A stretch of DNA of 64,000 nt from contig JACKLK010000006.1 in assembly GCA_024236015.1 (NCBI GenBank), positions 248,001-312,000 on the forward strand, given 5' to 3'. A program made the translations under genes and the position numbers. This DNA is from Rhodoferax sp. GTDB taxonomy: Bacteria > Pseudomonadota > Gammaproteobacteria > Burkholderiales > Burkholderiaceae_C. Below are positions 35,266-45,646 of this stretch, one piece after another. The notes under the pieces were generated by a model, which saw only the letters and a list, made by a program, of their open reading frames with translations, did no database searches and was not told the origin of the DNA. How positions within the stretch are numbered: the stretch's first letter is position 1; each line of letters starts with the position of its first letter.

Positions 35266-36304
35266 GCCCGGATGATAACTTTGCGCGTATGCGCTGCGTG
35301 CCGCGGGACGACAGCATCTGTTCCAGGCTGCGCCAGAACGGCGCCTCCAGGGCCAGCACCAGTGGCACCGCCAGGGCGTCGGGCCGGTATTGCCACAACT
35401 TGACCGCATCCTTTTCGGTGCACAGCAGCGTATGGCCCGTGACGCCGCGCCATTGCGCCGCGTCGAAGTCGGCGTGGTCGGGCAAGGCCACCGTGCGCGA
35501 CAGCGTCAGGCCGCGCGCGCGCAGCATGGCGAAAAATACCGCGGGGTCTGCGGTGCCGGCCACGGCCAGCAACGGCTTGGCCGGGACCTCGGTCTCGCTT
35601 GCCAGGGCGCTCAAGGCCTCTCGGCTGCCGTCGGCGCGCAGCGCATGGTCGGCCAGGCTGCGCGAGACCCTGAACGCCGATGCGCCTGGCGGAGCGGTCG
35701 CCGAGCTCACGACCAGGTCGACCGGACGCGGCCAGGGTTCACGCAGCGGACCGGCGGGCAGCACGAAGCCGTTTCCGATGCCGCGCTGGTCGAACAGGCA
35801 GATCTCGATGTCGCGGTGCAGGGCCCGGTGCTGCAGGCCGTCGTCGCAGATCAGCACATCCAGGTCGGGATGGGCCTGCAACAGCGCCCGGGCCGCCTGG
35901 ATCCGCGATGCGGCAACCGCCACGGGAACGCCGGTGCGGCGCTGGATCAGCACGGGTTCGTCGCCTACGTCCCGCGCCGACGACGCGGGCGTCACCAGGC
36001 GGCAATCGGTGGCATGGCGGCCATATCCCCGCGACACCACGCCGGTGCGCAGGCCACGCGCCTGCAGGTGTTCGACCAGTGCGATGACGATGGGTGTCTT
36101 GCCGGCGCCGCCCGCCACGACGTTGCCGACGACGATGACCGGCACCTCCACCCGGTGGATCGGGCGCAGGCCGGTGTCGTACGCCCATTGCCGCATGCGC
36201 CAAGCGACGCGGTACAGCAGCGACAGCGGCCACAACAGCCAGGCCAGCGGGCCGCGTCGGGTCCAGGCCTGCTGCAGCGTGTGACGCACCGCGATGCCGG
36301 CCAC
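35204..36304 (-). CDS. lpxK: tetraacyldisaccharide 4'-kinase
   Basis: LpxK phosphorylates the lipid A precursor at the 4' position on the inner face of the inner membrane. The N-terminus has the hydrophobic anchoring region (WLLWPLSLLYRVAW), then the P-loop VVGNVVAGGAGKTP, GVVSRGYGR, DVGDEP and CDDGLQHRALHRD with the catalytic Asp. It starts with GTG at 36304, 4 bases after exbD. The frame ends at 35204 after 366 aa, slightly longer than usual, with the last 20 residues overlapping Trm112. Confidence 0.95.
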   Translation of the reverse strand: MAGIAVRHTLQQAWTRRGPLAWLLWPLSLLYRVAWRMRQWAYDTGLRPIHRVEVPVIVVGNVVAGGAGKTPIVIALVEHLQARGLRTGVVSRGYGRHATDCRLVTPASSARDVGDEPVLIQRRTGVPVAVAASRIQAARALLQAHPDLDVLICDDGLQHRALHRDIEICLFDQRGIGNGFVLPAGPLREPWPRPVDLVVSSATAPPGASAFRVSRSLADHALRADGSREALSALASETEVPAKPLLAVAGTADPAVFFAMLRARGLTLSRTVALPDHADFDAAQWRGVTGHTLLCTEKDAVKLWQYRPDALAVPLVLALEAPFWRSLEQMLSSRGTQRIRAKLSSGHGYTPSRPAGLPGHQGATGI

Positions 36305-36308
36305 CGGG

Positions 36309-36737
36309 TTATCGGTTCGCCGCCTTGCCGGTGGGCTGGGTTGCGAAGGTGACCTGCGACAGCCCGGCGCGGCGCGACGCTTCCATCACGGTGATCACGG
36401 ACTGGTGTTTGGCGCTGGCATCCGCATTGATGACGACGACGGTGTCCTTGCCCGCCTTGGCGGCGCCGGCCAGGGCGCTGGCCAGCAATTCGGCGCTGCG
36501 CCCGGCCAGCGGGACGGAATTGACCGCATAGGCACCGTCGCTGCTGACACTGACCAGCAGTTCCTTGGGGTAGTCGCGCAGGTTCTCGGTGTCCGCCACG
36601 GGCAACTTGAGCTGGATCTCGGTGAACTTGCTGTAGGTCGTGGTCAGCATCAGGAAGATCAGCACCACCAGCAGGATGTCGATGAACGGGATCAGGTTGA
36701 TCTCGGGCTCGTCCCGGGACGCGGTGCGGAAGTTCAT
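36309..36737 (-). CDS. exbD: ExbD/TolR-family biopolymer transport protein
   Basis: A 142-residue inner-membrane protein with one N-terminal transmembrane helix (NLIPFIDILLVVLIFLM, about residues 14-32) carrying the conserved Asp that takes part in proton use, and a small periplasmic domain ending in VMEASRRAGLSQVTFAT. It works with ExbB to energise TonB or a related envelope process. The ATG at 36737 overlaps the exbB stop as ATGA. TonB is not adjacent, so the driven partner is unknown. Confidence 0.95.
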   Translation of the reverse strand: MNFRTASRDEPEINLIPFIDILLVVLIFLMLTTTYSKFTEIQLKLPVADTENLRDYPKELLVSVSSDGAYAVNSVPLAGRSAELLASALAGAAKAGKDTVVVINADASAKHQSVITVMEASRRAGLSQVTFATQPTGKAANR

Positions 36738-37405
36738 GCCGCCTTGCGCAGGTTGTTGAGGTGGCGCGCCAGCCGGTCTGCCGACACTTCCAGCGTCAAC
36801 AGGTAGGCGTCCACGGTTGCACGGAAATAACGCCAGAAGATCAGGGCGGGAATCGCAATGATCAGTCCGAACGCGGTGTTGTACAGCGCCACCGAGATGC
36901 CGTGCGCCAGTTGCGCCGGATTGCCGCCGGGAGCCCCGACCGTCGGGCCCTGCGAGCCGAAGATCTCGATCATGCCGACGACGGTGCCGAAGAGCCCCAT
37001 CAGCGGTGCCGCCGATGCAATGGTGGCCAGCGCGCTGAGATACCGCTCGAGCCGATGCGCCACCAGCCGACCCGTGCTCTCCATGGTGGCGCGCAGGTCG
37101 GCGTCACTGCAGCGCGGGTCCGCGTTGAGCGCCCGGAATCCGCTGGCCAGCACTTCGCCCAGGGCCGAATTGCGTTCGAGCTGGGCCACCATGTCGGTCG
37201 ACGGCAGACTGGTGCGCGAGACCTGCAGCACCTCGTCCAGCAGGCGCGCCGGAGCGACCTTGGCCGACTTGAGGCTGATGAATCGTTCGATGATCAATGC
37301 CAACGCCAGGATGGAGAAGGCGACCAGGGGCCATATCGGCCAGCCTGCGGCTTGTATGATGGAAAACAAAGGAAAAATCCCCGCGCTGATGGTGAGCCCG
37401 GCCAT
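36734..37405 (-). CDS. exbB: ExbB/TolQ/MotA-family proton channel protein
   Basis: A polytopic inner-membrane protein with three transmembrane segments: one near the N-terminus (PIWPLVAFSILALALIIERF), and two in the second half around TIASAAPLMGLFGTVVGMIEIF and GISVALYNTAFGLIIAIPALIF, the family channel signature. It partners ExbD. The start is uncertain: I chose the ATG at 37405 (223 aa). A longer frame back to 37525 has no recognisable extra domain, and a TTG closer to SIIQAAGWP would give the usual ExbB start. First gene of the exbBD-lpxK-kdsB-adk operon. Confidence 0.9.
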   Translation of the reverse strand: MAGLTISAGIFPLFSIIQAAGWPIWPLVAFSILALALIIERFISLKSAKVAPARLLDEVLQVSRTSLPSTDMVAQLERNSALGEVLASGFRALNADPRCSDADLRATMESTGRLVAHRLERYLSALATIASAAPLMGLFGTVVGMIEIFGSQGPTVGAPGGNPAQLAHGISVALYNTAFGLIIAIPALIFWRYFRATVDAYLLTLEVSADRLARHLNNLRKAA

Positions 37406-37484
37406 TATGGCGCACCCTGTCGCGCCCGCCGACATCGGCGCCTGGTCGCTGACCACAGGCCGGCGCGGCTTCACCCACAGATCT

Positions 37485-37493
37485 TGTGGATAA
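37485..37493 (-). promoter_or_regulatory. DnaA-box-like site
   Basis: TGTGGATAA is the exact complement of the DnaA box TTATCCACA, set in CTTGTGGATAACTTTGTG. Only one perfect copy was noticed, so it is not an origin by itself. Confidence 0.45.
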
Positions 37494-37584
37494 CTTTGTG
37501 CAAAACCGGGTTGAAAACCCGCCATGTGACGTATTCATGCGGCCTGGGCTTAAGGTGATGATTAAAAGGGCAGCAAAATATCAA

Positions 37585-37607
37585 ATGAAATCAAAGACTT
37601 ATTTCAT
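37585..37607. repeat. inverted repeat in AT-rich block upstream of xseA
   Basis: ATGAAAT (37585-37591) and ATTTCAT (37601-37607) form a perfect 7-bp inverted repeat with a 9-base spacer. It may be a regulator site; nothing ties it to a known protein. Confidence 0.4.
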
Positions 37608-37732
37608 GAAACCATGCTATGCGCCGGTGTGGCGGGTTTGTGGTGCGACCGAAGCCCTGTTGTGGAGTAGTCACCGCGCGGCGGACCGGCAGCGACGCGG
37701 TTGCGGGGCCCCTCGCCGTGGCTGAAGGGGGC

Positions 37733-39046
37733 ATGCGGATCTGGTCCGTGGGCGAGTTGTGCCATGCGGTGGCCGATGCCCTGAACGCGCGCTTCAATCC
37801 GGTGTCGGTGCGCGGCGAGATATCCGGCTTTTCGCGTGCGGCCAGCGGTCATTGCTACTTTTCGCTCAAGGATGCCGCGGGGCAACTGCGCTGCGCCATG
37901 TTCAAGCGCGCCGCGGGATTGGTCGATTTCACGCCGCGCGATGGCGCCCTGGTGGAGGTGCGCGGGCGGCTGGGCGTGTACGAGCCGCGGGGTGACCTGC
38001 AATTGATCGTCGAGTCGATGCGCCAGGAAGGCGCCGGGGCCTTGTTCGAGGAATTCCTGCGGCGCAAGGCCAGGCTCCAGGACGAAGGTCTTTTCGATGC
38101 ACAGCGCAAGCGCGCCTTGCCGGCGCTGCCCCGCACGATCGGCGTGGTGACCTCGCTGGGCGCCGCCGCATGGCACGACGTCGTGACCGCGCTGCGGCGC
38201 CGGCTGCCGCATGTACGGGTGGTGCTGGCGCCGGCGTCGGTGCAGGGTAGCGGTGCGCCGGCACAGCTGGTGCAAGCCCTCGAGAGCCTGTACCGGCGCG
38301 TGGCGGACGCCGGCGCGTCGACGCGCACGGCCGATGGACCTGGCCAGGCACCTCTGGCGCCCGACGTGATCCTGCTGGTGCGCGGCGGTGGTTCGATGGA
38401 GGACCTGTGGGCCTTCAACGACGAGACGCTGGCGCGGACCCTCGTGCGCAGCCCGGTTCCCGTCGTGTGCGGCGTGGGTCACGAGACCGACTTCACGATC
38501 GCCGACTTCGTCGCCGACCTGCGGGCACCGACACCCACGGCGGCTGCCGAACTGGTGGCGCCGCCGCGCGAGGTCTGGCTGGGGGCGCTCGAACAGTTGC
38601 AGGAACGGCTGCAGGATGCCGTGATGCGGCGCGTGGACGCGCAGGCGCAGCGACTCGACAGGGCCGCTGCGCGCATGGGGCGTCCGTCGAACCTGGTGGC
38701 AGGCCAGCGCGTTGCCCTGGTGTCGTGCGCCCGGCGCCTGCGGCTGGCGACACGGACCGTATTGCAGCGGCACGAGCGGGAGCGGCTGGAACTGGCCGCG
38801 CACTTGCCGACGGCGCGCCAGCGCGCGCTGGAACAGATCCGCCAGAGGCTCGAGCGCAACGCCTTGCGCCTGGGCCTGCTCGATCCGTCGCTGGTCCTGC
38901 AGCGGGGATATGCCTGGATCACCGACGCGCAAGGGCGTGCGGTGACCGATCCGGCGCAGACCCGGATCGGCGATCCGGTGCGTGCGACGGTGGCGAAAGG
39001 CAGCATGGATTTGCGCGTGCTCGCCCGGGTTGCCGAACAGGAATAG
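37733..39046 (+). CDS. xseA: exodeoxyribonuclease VII large subunit
   Basis: XseA with XseB forms ExoVII, a single-strand DNA exonuclease. The 437-residue protein has an N-terminal OB fold (VSVRGEISGFSRAASGHCYFSLKD), the catalytic core with IGVVTSLGAAAWHDV and LLVRGGGSMEDLWAFNDE, then GHETDFTIADFVADLRAPTPTAAAE, and a coiled-coil C-terminal part ending in GYAWITDAQGR. I chose the ATG at 37733 (GAAGGGGGC upstream); a GTG at 37718 is possible, and the longer frame from 37619 lacks domain sense. xseB is not adjacent. Confidence 0.95.
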   Translation: MRIWSVGELCHAVADALNARFNPVSVRGEISGFSRAASGHCYFSLKDAAGQLRCAMFKRAAGLVDFTPRDGALVEVRGRLGVYEPRGDLQLIVESMRQEGAGALFEEFLRRKARLQDEGLFDAQRKRALPALPRTIGVVTSLGAAAWHDVVTALRRRLPHVRVVLAPASVQGSGAPAQLVQALESLYRRVADAGASTRTADGPGQAPLAPDVILLVRGGGSMEDLWAFNDETLARTLVRSPVPVVCGVGHETDFTIADFVADLRAPTPTAAAELVAPPREVWLGALEQLQERLQDAVMRRVDAQAQRLDRAAARMGRPSNLVAGQRVALVSCARRLRLATRTVLQRHERERLELAAHLPTARQRALEQIRQRLERNALRLGLLDPSLVLQRGYAWITDAQGRAVTDPAQTRIGDPVRATVAKGSMDLRVLARVAEQE

Positions 39047-39096
39047 GCAAAGTTCCTACAATCGCGCTTTTCGTACAACCAACTCAAGAGGACACC

Positions 39097-39678
39097 ATGG
39101 AACATACCCTTCCGCAACTCCCGTACGCCATCGATGCCCTGGCGCCGCATTATTCGCGTGAAACCCTGGAGTTCCACCATGGCAAGCACCACAATGCCTA
39201 TGTCGTCAACCTGAACAACCTGCAAAAGGGCACCGAGTTCGAGAGCATGGCGCTCGAGGACATCGTGAAGAAGGCCAGCGGCGGCATCTACAACAATGCC
39301 GCGCAGATCTGGAACCACACCTTCTTCTGGAACTGCATGAAGCCCGCCGGCGGCGGTGAGCCTGGCGGCGCGCTGGCCACGGCCATCAACGCCAAGTGGG
39401 GCAGCTACGCCGCGTTCAAGGAAGCCTTCGTGAAGTCGGCGGTCGGCAACTTCGGCTCGGGCTGGACCTGGCTGGTCAAGAAGGCCGACGGTTCCGTGGA
39501 CATCGTCAACATGGGCGCAGCGGGAACCCCGCTGACCACCGGCGACACGCCGTTGCTGACGGTGGACGTCTGGGAGCACGCCTATTACATCGACTACCGC
39601 AACGCACGTCCCAAGTTTGTCGAGACCTTCCTCGACAAGCTGGTCAACTGGGAGTTTGCGCAGAAGAACTTCGGCTGA
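39097..39678 (+). CDS. sodB: superoxide dismutase [Fe]
   Basis: A cytoplasmic enzyme that removes superoxide. The 193-residue protein has metal ligands at His27 (LEFHHGKHH), His at about 74 (QIWNHTFFW), and Asp and His in DVWEHAYYIDY. FFWNCMKP and NFGSGWTWLV are typical of the Fe form, although Mn or cambialistic use cannot be excluded. The ATG at 39097 follows AAGAGG. A -10-like TACAAT at 39057-39062, just after the xseA stop, suggests its own promoter. A strong terminator follows. Confidence 0.96.
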   Translation: MEHTLPQLPYAIDALAPHYSRETLEFHHGKHHNAYVVNLNNLQKGTEFESMALEDIVKKASGGIYNNAAQIWNHTFFWNCMKPAGGGEPGGALATAINAKWGSYAAFKEAFVKSAVGNFGSGWTWLVKKADGSVDIVNMGAAGTPLTTGDTPLLTVDVWEHAYYIDYRNARPKFVETFLDKLVNWEFAQKNFG

Positions 39679-39703
39679 TCGGCCGTTTTCGCGGTGCACA
39701 CGA

Positions 39704-39727
39704 GGCCGGCTGCATGCCGGCCTTTTT
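39704..39727 (+). terminator. rho-independent terminator after sodB
   Basis: The stem GGCCGGC (39704-39710)/GCCGGCC (39716-39722) with the loop TGCAT is followed by TTTTT. Confidence 0.85.
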
Positions 39728-39784
39728 CATGGGCGCCTGCGGCGCCGAACGGCTCGAACCGGCCCCGACGCGCGCGTGCGGACG

Positions 39785-40240
39785 TCAGCGCGCGGCGGCG
39801 AACGGTTGCCCGGTCAGGCGAAAGCCGGGCTTGATCGCGCGCTTGGCAAACCAGCCCTTGTTCATTTCGAGCACGAATCGCACGGGCTTGGCCGAACAAT
39901 GCGAGTCGGTGGTCTGGGGCTGCATGTCGGCAAGGTTGACGATGGTGCCGTCGTCGGCGACGAACGCGGCGGTCAGGGGCAACAAGGTGTTTTTCATCCA
40001 GAAACACTGCTGCGCCGGCTCTTCGAATACGAACAACATGCCTTCGTGCTGAGGCATGTCGGCCCGGAACATCAGGCCGATCTGTCGCTGGGCAGGTGTC
40101 TGGGCGACCTGGGCGTCGATCTGGTGCATGCCGGCGCCCAGCTTGACCCGGGGCAGGTCCATTTGCGGTTGGTCCTGGGCGTGTGCAAGACTGGTGGCCA
40201 GGGTCAACAGGCAGAGGCCGAGAAAGGTTCGCAGGTGCAT
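39785..40240 (-). CDS. DUF192-family exported protein
   Basis: A 151-residue protein with a signal peptide ending at ATSLAHA (about residue 21). The mature part is a DUF192 domain: AQTPAQRQIGLMFRADMP, then MLFVFEEPAQQCFWMKNTLLPLTAAFV and VRFVLEMNKGWF, with the conserved WMKNT motif. The function of the family is unknown. The ATG at 40240 was chosen for the signal peptide. It is convergent with sodB. An upstream frame extension is a shadow. Confidence 0.88.
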   Translation of the reverse strand: MHLRTFLGLCLLTLATSLAHAQDQPQMDLPRVKLGAGMHQIDAQVAQTPAQRQIGLMFRADMPQHEGMLFVFEEPAQQCFWMKNTLLPLTAAFVADDGTIVNLADMQPQTTDSHCSAKPVRFVLEMNKGWFAKRAIKPGFRLTGQPFAAAR

Positions 40241-40355
40241 GGGTGCATTGTGCCGATAAACGCGCGGCCACCGGGCGCGCGATGCAAAACGCCCGCGAGC
40301 GCGGGCGTCTGCGGTGTCCAGGATGCGGATGCGCAGCACCCGCATGCCGAGGACA

Positions 40356-40664
40356 TCAGGCCTTGGGGGCGGCTTCCTTCTTGACTTCCTTCTTGGCAGA
40401 CTTCTTGTCGGTCTTCTCGGCCTTGGCGTCGGCCTTGACTTCTTCCTTTACCGGGGCGGCGACGGGAGCGGCGGCCGGGGTGGCAGCCACGGCAGGCGTC
40501 GCGGCAGCAGCGGGAGCGGCAGCAGCAGCAGGTGCAGCAGCCTTGGCCGGAGCGGCAGCCACGGCAGGAGCGGCCGGAGCAGCAGCCTTGGCGGGAGCAG
40601 CAGTCTGCGCGAAAGCGCCAGCAGCGAACAGACCAGCGATCAGGGTGGCGAGAACTTTGTTCAT
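40356..40664 (-). CDS. small Ala/Lys-rich exported protein
   Basis: A 102-residue low-complexity protein. It has a signal peptide (MNKVLATLIAGLFAAGAFA) and then an Ala/Pro-rich body made of repeated APAKAAAPA-like units (about residues 22-70). A Lys/Glu/Ala tail (KADAKAEKTDKKSAKKEVKK) resembles histone H1-like proteins. Similar small exported proteins occur widely in Burkholderiales without known function. The ATG at 40664 has AGGAAAG upstream. In its leader, CTTCCC/GGGAAG (40700-40715) can form a 6-bp hairpin. Confidence 0.75.
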   Translation of the reverse strand: MNKVLATLIAGLFAAGAFAQTAAPAKAAAPAAPAVAAAPAKAAAPAAAAAPAAAATPAVAATPAAAPVAAPVKEEVKADAKAEKTDKKSAKKEVKKEAAPKA

Positions 40665-40867
40665 GACGAACTTTCCTAGAAATGAAGTGTTGACAGTCTC
40701 TTCCCACGCGGGAAGCTCACCTGTAACGGGCCTCGCCGGCAGGCGGTTGACAGGTTCGTGAAAATATTTGTAGTTAAAATTCCGCGGTTCCCAGGCCGCC
40801 CGCCCCCGTGGCGCTGGGTCTGTCACCTGCCGGCGCGCGCCGCCGCGATTAACCGAGACCATCATTC

Positions 40868-42121
40868 ATGTACCAGCACATCAAGGTTCCCTCCTCCGGC
40901 CAGAAGATCACCGTCAACGCGGACATGTCGCTCAATGTTCCGGAGCAGCCCATCATTCCGTTCATCGAAGGTGATGGCACCGGCATGGACATCACGCCGG
41001 TGATGCTCAAGGTGGTCGATGCGGCGGTTGCCAAGGCCTACGGTGGCAAGCGCAAGATCCACTGGATGGAGGTGTACGCCGGCGAGAAATCGACCCGTCT
41101 CTACGGCCCGGATGTCTGGCTGCCCGAGGAAACCCTGCAGGTCGTCAAGGAGTACGTGGTGTCCATCAAGGGCCCGCTGACGACGCCGGTCGGTGGCGGC
41201 ATCCGTTCGCTGAACGTGGCCTTGCGCCAGGAACTCGACCTGTACGTCTGCCTGCGGCCCATCCAGTATTTCAAGGGCGTGCCGTCGCCGGTCAAGGAGC
41301 CCGAGAAGACCAACATGGTGATCTTCCGCGAGAACTCGGAAGACATCTACGCCGGCATCGAGTTCGAGGCCGAGTCGGACAAGGCCAAGAAGCTGATCAA
41401 GTTCCTGCAGGACGAGATGGGCGTCAAGAAGATCCGTTTCCCGAACACCTCGGGCATCGGCGTCAAGCCGGTGTCGCGCGAGGGTACCGAGCGCCTGGTG
41501 CGCAAGGCCATCCAGTACGCGATCGACAACAACAAGCCCAGCGTGACCATCGTGCACAAGGGCAACATCATGAAGTTCACCGAAGGCGGCTTCCGTGACT
41601 GGGCCTACGGCCTGGCACAGAAGGAGTTCGGCGCCGAGCTGATCGACGGCGGCCCGTGGTGCAAGTTCAAGAACCCGAAGACGGGCAAGGACATCATCGT
41701 CAAGGACAGCATCGCCGACGCGTTCCTGCAGCAGATCCTGCTGCGTCCGGCCGAATACAGCGTCATCGCCACGCTGAACCTGAACGGTGACTACGTGTCC
41801 GACGCGCTGGCCGCACAGGTCGGCGGCATCGGCATTGCCCCGGGTGCCAACCTGAGCGACACCATCGCGATGTTCGAGGCCACGCACGGCACGGCGCCCA
41901 AATATGCCGGCAAGGACTACGTGAATCCGGGCTCGGAGATCCTGTCGGCCGAGATGATGCTGCGCCACATGGGCTGGGTCGAGGCCGCGGACCTGATCAT
42001 CTCGTCGATGGAGAAATCCATCGAAAGCAAGAAGGTCACCTACGACTTCGCCCGCCTGATGGACGGCGCCACCCAGGTCAGCTGCTCCGGCTTCGGCCAG
42101 GTGATGATCGACAACATGTGA
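40868..42121 (+). CDS. icd: NADP-dependent isocitrate dehydrogenase
   Basis: A TCA-cycle enzyme converting isocitrate to 2-oxoglutarate with NADP. The 417-residue sequence is close to E. coli Icd in plan: IPFIEGDGTGMDITPVM, substrate-binding PLTTPVGGGIRSLNVALRQ with the phosphorylatable Ser, VIFRENSEDIYAGIE, and ATHGTAPKYAGKDYVNPGS with NADP-binding residues. It begins at the ATG 40868. A TTGACA box lies at 40747-40752, but the matching -10 is not at optimal spacing. A clear terminator follows. Confidence 0.97.
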   Translation: MYQHIKVPSSGQKITVNADMSLNVPEQPIIPFIEGDGTGMDITPVMLKVVDAAVAKAYGGKRKIHWMEVYAGEKSTRLYGPDVWLPEETLQVVKEYVVSIKGPLTTPVGGGIRSLNVALRQELDLYVCLRPIQYFKGVPSPVKEPEKTNMVIFRENSEDIYAGIEFEAESDKAKKLIKFLQDEMGVKKIRFPNTSGIGVKPVSREGTERLVRKAIQYAIDNNKPSVTIVHKGNIMKFTEGGFRDWAYGLAQKEFGAELIDGGPWCKFKNPKTGKDIIVKDSIADAFLQQILLRPAEYSVIATLNLNGDYVSDALAAQVGGIGIAPGANLSDTIAMFEATHGTAPKYAGKDYVNPGSEILSAEMMLRHMGWVEAADLIISSMEKSIESKKVTYDFARLMDGATQVSCSGFGQVMIDNM

Positions 42122-42156
42122 TCGGGCGGCCGGCACGCGCTGCCGGCTCGACGCGA

Positions 42157-42194
42157 CCGCCCCGGGGCTGCAAGGCCTTCGGGCGGTTTTTTTT
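42157..42194 (+). terminator. rho-independent terminator after icd
   Basis: The stem CCGCCC (42157-42162)/GGGCGG (42181-42186) encloses a GC-rich, partly paired loop and is followed by eight T. Confidence 0.85.
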
Positions 42195-42246
42195 CGTCTG
42201 CCCTTGATTCCCGCCGTGGCGTCTCCAATTCCTTGTTGTCCGGCGT

Positions 42247-42268
42247 TTCTATCGCACGGTCGATAGAA
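42247..42268 (+). promoter_or_regulatory. perfect inverted repeat immediately before clpS
   Basis: TTCTATCG (42247-42254) and CGATAGAA (42261-42268) match perfectly around the spacer CACGGT, ending 7 bases before the clpS ATG. In DNA it could be an operator; it also contains a -10-like TAGAAT at 42264-42269. In RNA it would be a hairpin over the ribosome-binding region. Confidence 0.5.
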
Positions 42269-42275
42269 TCATCCG

Positions 42276-42638
42276 ATGGCAACCAAGGTCCCCGCTAAAC
42301 CCCCGACCCAACCGGTCCAACTGCCCAAGACGGACGACGGCGGTGCCGTCGTGGTCGAGCGCAAGACCGAGAAGGTCAAGCCACCGCAGATGTACCAGGT
42401 GGTGATGCTCAACGACGACTACACCCCGATGGAATTCGTGGTGGTCGTGATACAGGAGTTCTTCAGCAAGGATCTGGAGGCAGCAACCCAGATCATGCTC
42501 AAGATCCATCTCGAAGGGCGCGGCGTGTGTGGCGTGTATACGAAGGACGTCGCGGCCACCAAGGTCGACCAGGTCCTCGATGCGGCACACAAGGCCGGCC
42601 ATCCGCTCCAGTGCGTCAGTGAACCGGTCGAGTTGTAA
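42276..42638 (+). CDS. clpS: ATP-dependent Clp protease adaptor ClpS
   Basis: ClpS delivers N-degron substrates to ClpAP. The 120-residue protein has a flexible N-terminal tail (about residues 1-38) and the folded core with YQVVMLNDDYTPMEFVV, in which the Asp-Asp and Met residues line the N-end pocket. HLEGRGVCGVYTKDVA and the C-terminal GHPLQCVSEP follow. It is upstream of clpA (75-base gap), the usual arrangement. No clear Shine-Dalgarno site; a perfect inverted repeat lies just before the start. Confidence 0.96.
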   Translation: MATKVPAKPPTQPVQLPKTDDGGAVVVERKTEKVKPPQMYQVVMLNDDYTPMEFVVVVIQEFFSKDLEAATQIMLKIHLEGRGVCGVYTKDVAATKVDQVLDAAHKAGHPLQCVSEPVEL

Positions 42639-42713
42639 GTTTTTTGCATCGGCCGGGTCGGGCATTCAATTGGGATTAAAGTAAAGCATCAACGCAAGGC
42701 AAAAGGAAAGCAC

Positions 42714-45020
<2,307 letters not shown>

Positions 45021-45032
45021 TCGACGCGATCG

Positions 45033-45060
45033 CCTTGACGCGCCCCGGGTTGCGTCAAGG
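45033..45060. terminator. hairpin at the convergent end of clpA and the DUF1499 gene
   Basis: A perfect 9-bp stem CCTTGACGC/GCGTCAAGG with a 10-base loop sits between the clpA stop and the stop of the convergent gene. It lacks a T-run, so it is at best a rho-dependent or bidirectional stop structure. Confidence 0.45.
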
Positions 45061-45546
45061 GGTCGTGAATCGGGCGCGAATCAGCTCGATGCGTTGCCGG
45101 TTCGTGCCCAGGTCGCTTCTGCCGATGCGGCTGGCCGAGCGCAACTGGATCACGCCCGCCGATGGGTCGAGCCAGAATTCCGCGTCGTCGGTGTACCGCA
45201 GGATCGGCGTCTGGAACTCGACGCGGATGTAGTCGGTTCGCTCTTCGACGATGCGGGTGCGCTCCATCTGGCGCAGCAACCCGGCCAGTCGCGCCATCGC
45301 CGCCGCACCGTCGCCGGAATAGCGCAAGGGGTCGATGCGCGCATCATCCGCCCGCGGATGGCCCAGGTATCGATCGGCCTGGCTGGAAACACTGTTGGGG
45401 GTCTGTGACGGCGCGGCCAGCAGGCCGTCGTGCACGCCCAGTCCTTCGGGGGGCTTGCCGGCCAGCAGGCCGATCTGGCCGGCGCCGATGACCAGCACGA
45501 CGACAGACACGAGCAGGACGGAAAGACGGCGCAACCACTTCATCAT
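45055..45546 (-). CDS. DUF1499-family membrane-anchored protein
   Basis: A 163-residue protein with an N-terminal hydrophobic helix (LSVLLVSVVVLVIGAGQIGLL, about residues 8-28) serving as signal anchor. It is followed by a DUF1499 domain: GVHDGLLAAPSQTPNSVSSQA, YIRVEFQTPILRYTDDAEFWLD and VIQLRSASRIGRSDLGTNRQR. The family is widespread in Proteobacteria without a known biochemical role. Convergent with clpA. The start is one of two adjacent ATGs (45546 or 45543). Confidence 0.88.
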   Translation of the reverse strand: MMKWLRRLSVLLVSVVVLVIGAGQIGLLAGKPPEGLGVHDGLLAAPSQTPNSVSSQADRYLGHPRADDARIDPLRYSGDGAAAMARLAGLLRQMERTRIVEERTDYIRVEFQTPILRYTDDAEFWLDPSAGVIQLRSASRIGRSDLGTNRQRIELIRARFTTP

Positions 45547-45646
45547 GGGGACAGTGTATCGACCGACAGCGGTGGTGCGCCACGCACGCCGCCGTCAACG
45601 GCGACGGTGGGAGCGGCCGCTGCCGGCCGCCACCCCTCGCACAGGC

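Larger units (their letters stand above)
37406..37732. other. intergenic region between exbB and xseA
   Basis: This 327-base non-coding stretch lies between the divergent exbB and xseA starts. It holds a perfect DnaA-box sequence at 37485-37493, an unusually AT-rich block at about 37555-37620, and an inverted repeat inside that block (37585-37607). Promoters for both operons are expected here, but I could not assign clear -35/-10 pairs. Confidence 0.6.

Noticed and set aside
37485..37493. Replication origin at the DnaA box
   Set aside because: Only one perfect box, and no dnaA, dnaN, gidA or parAB nearby.
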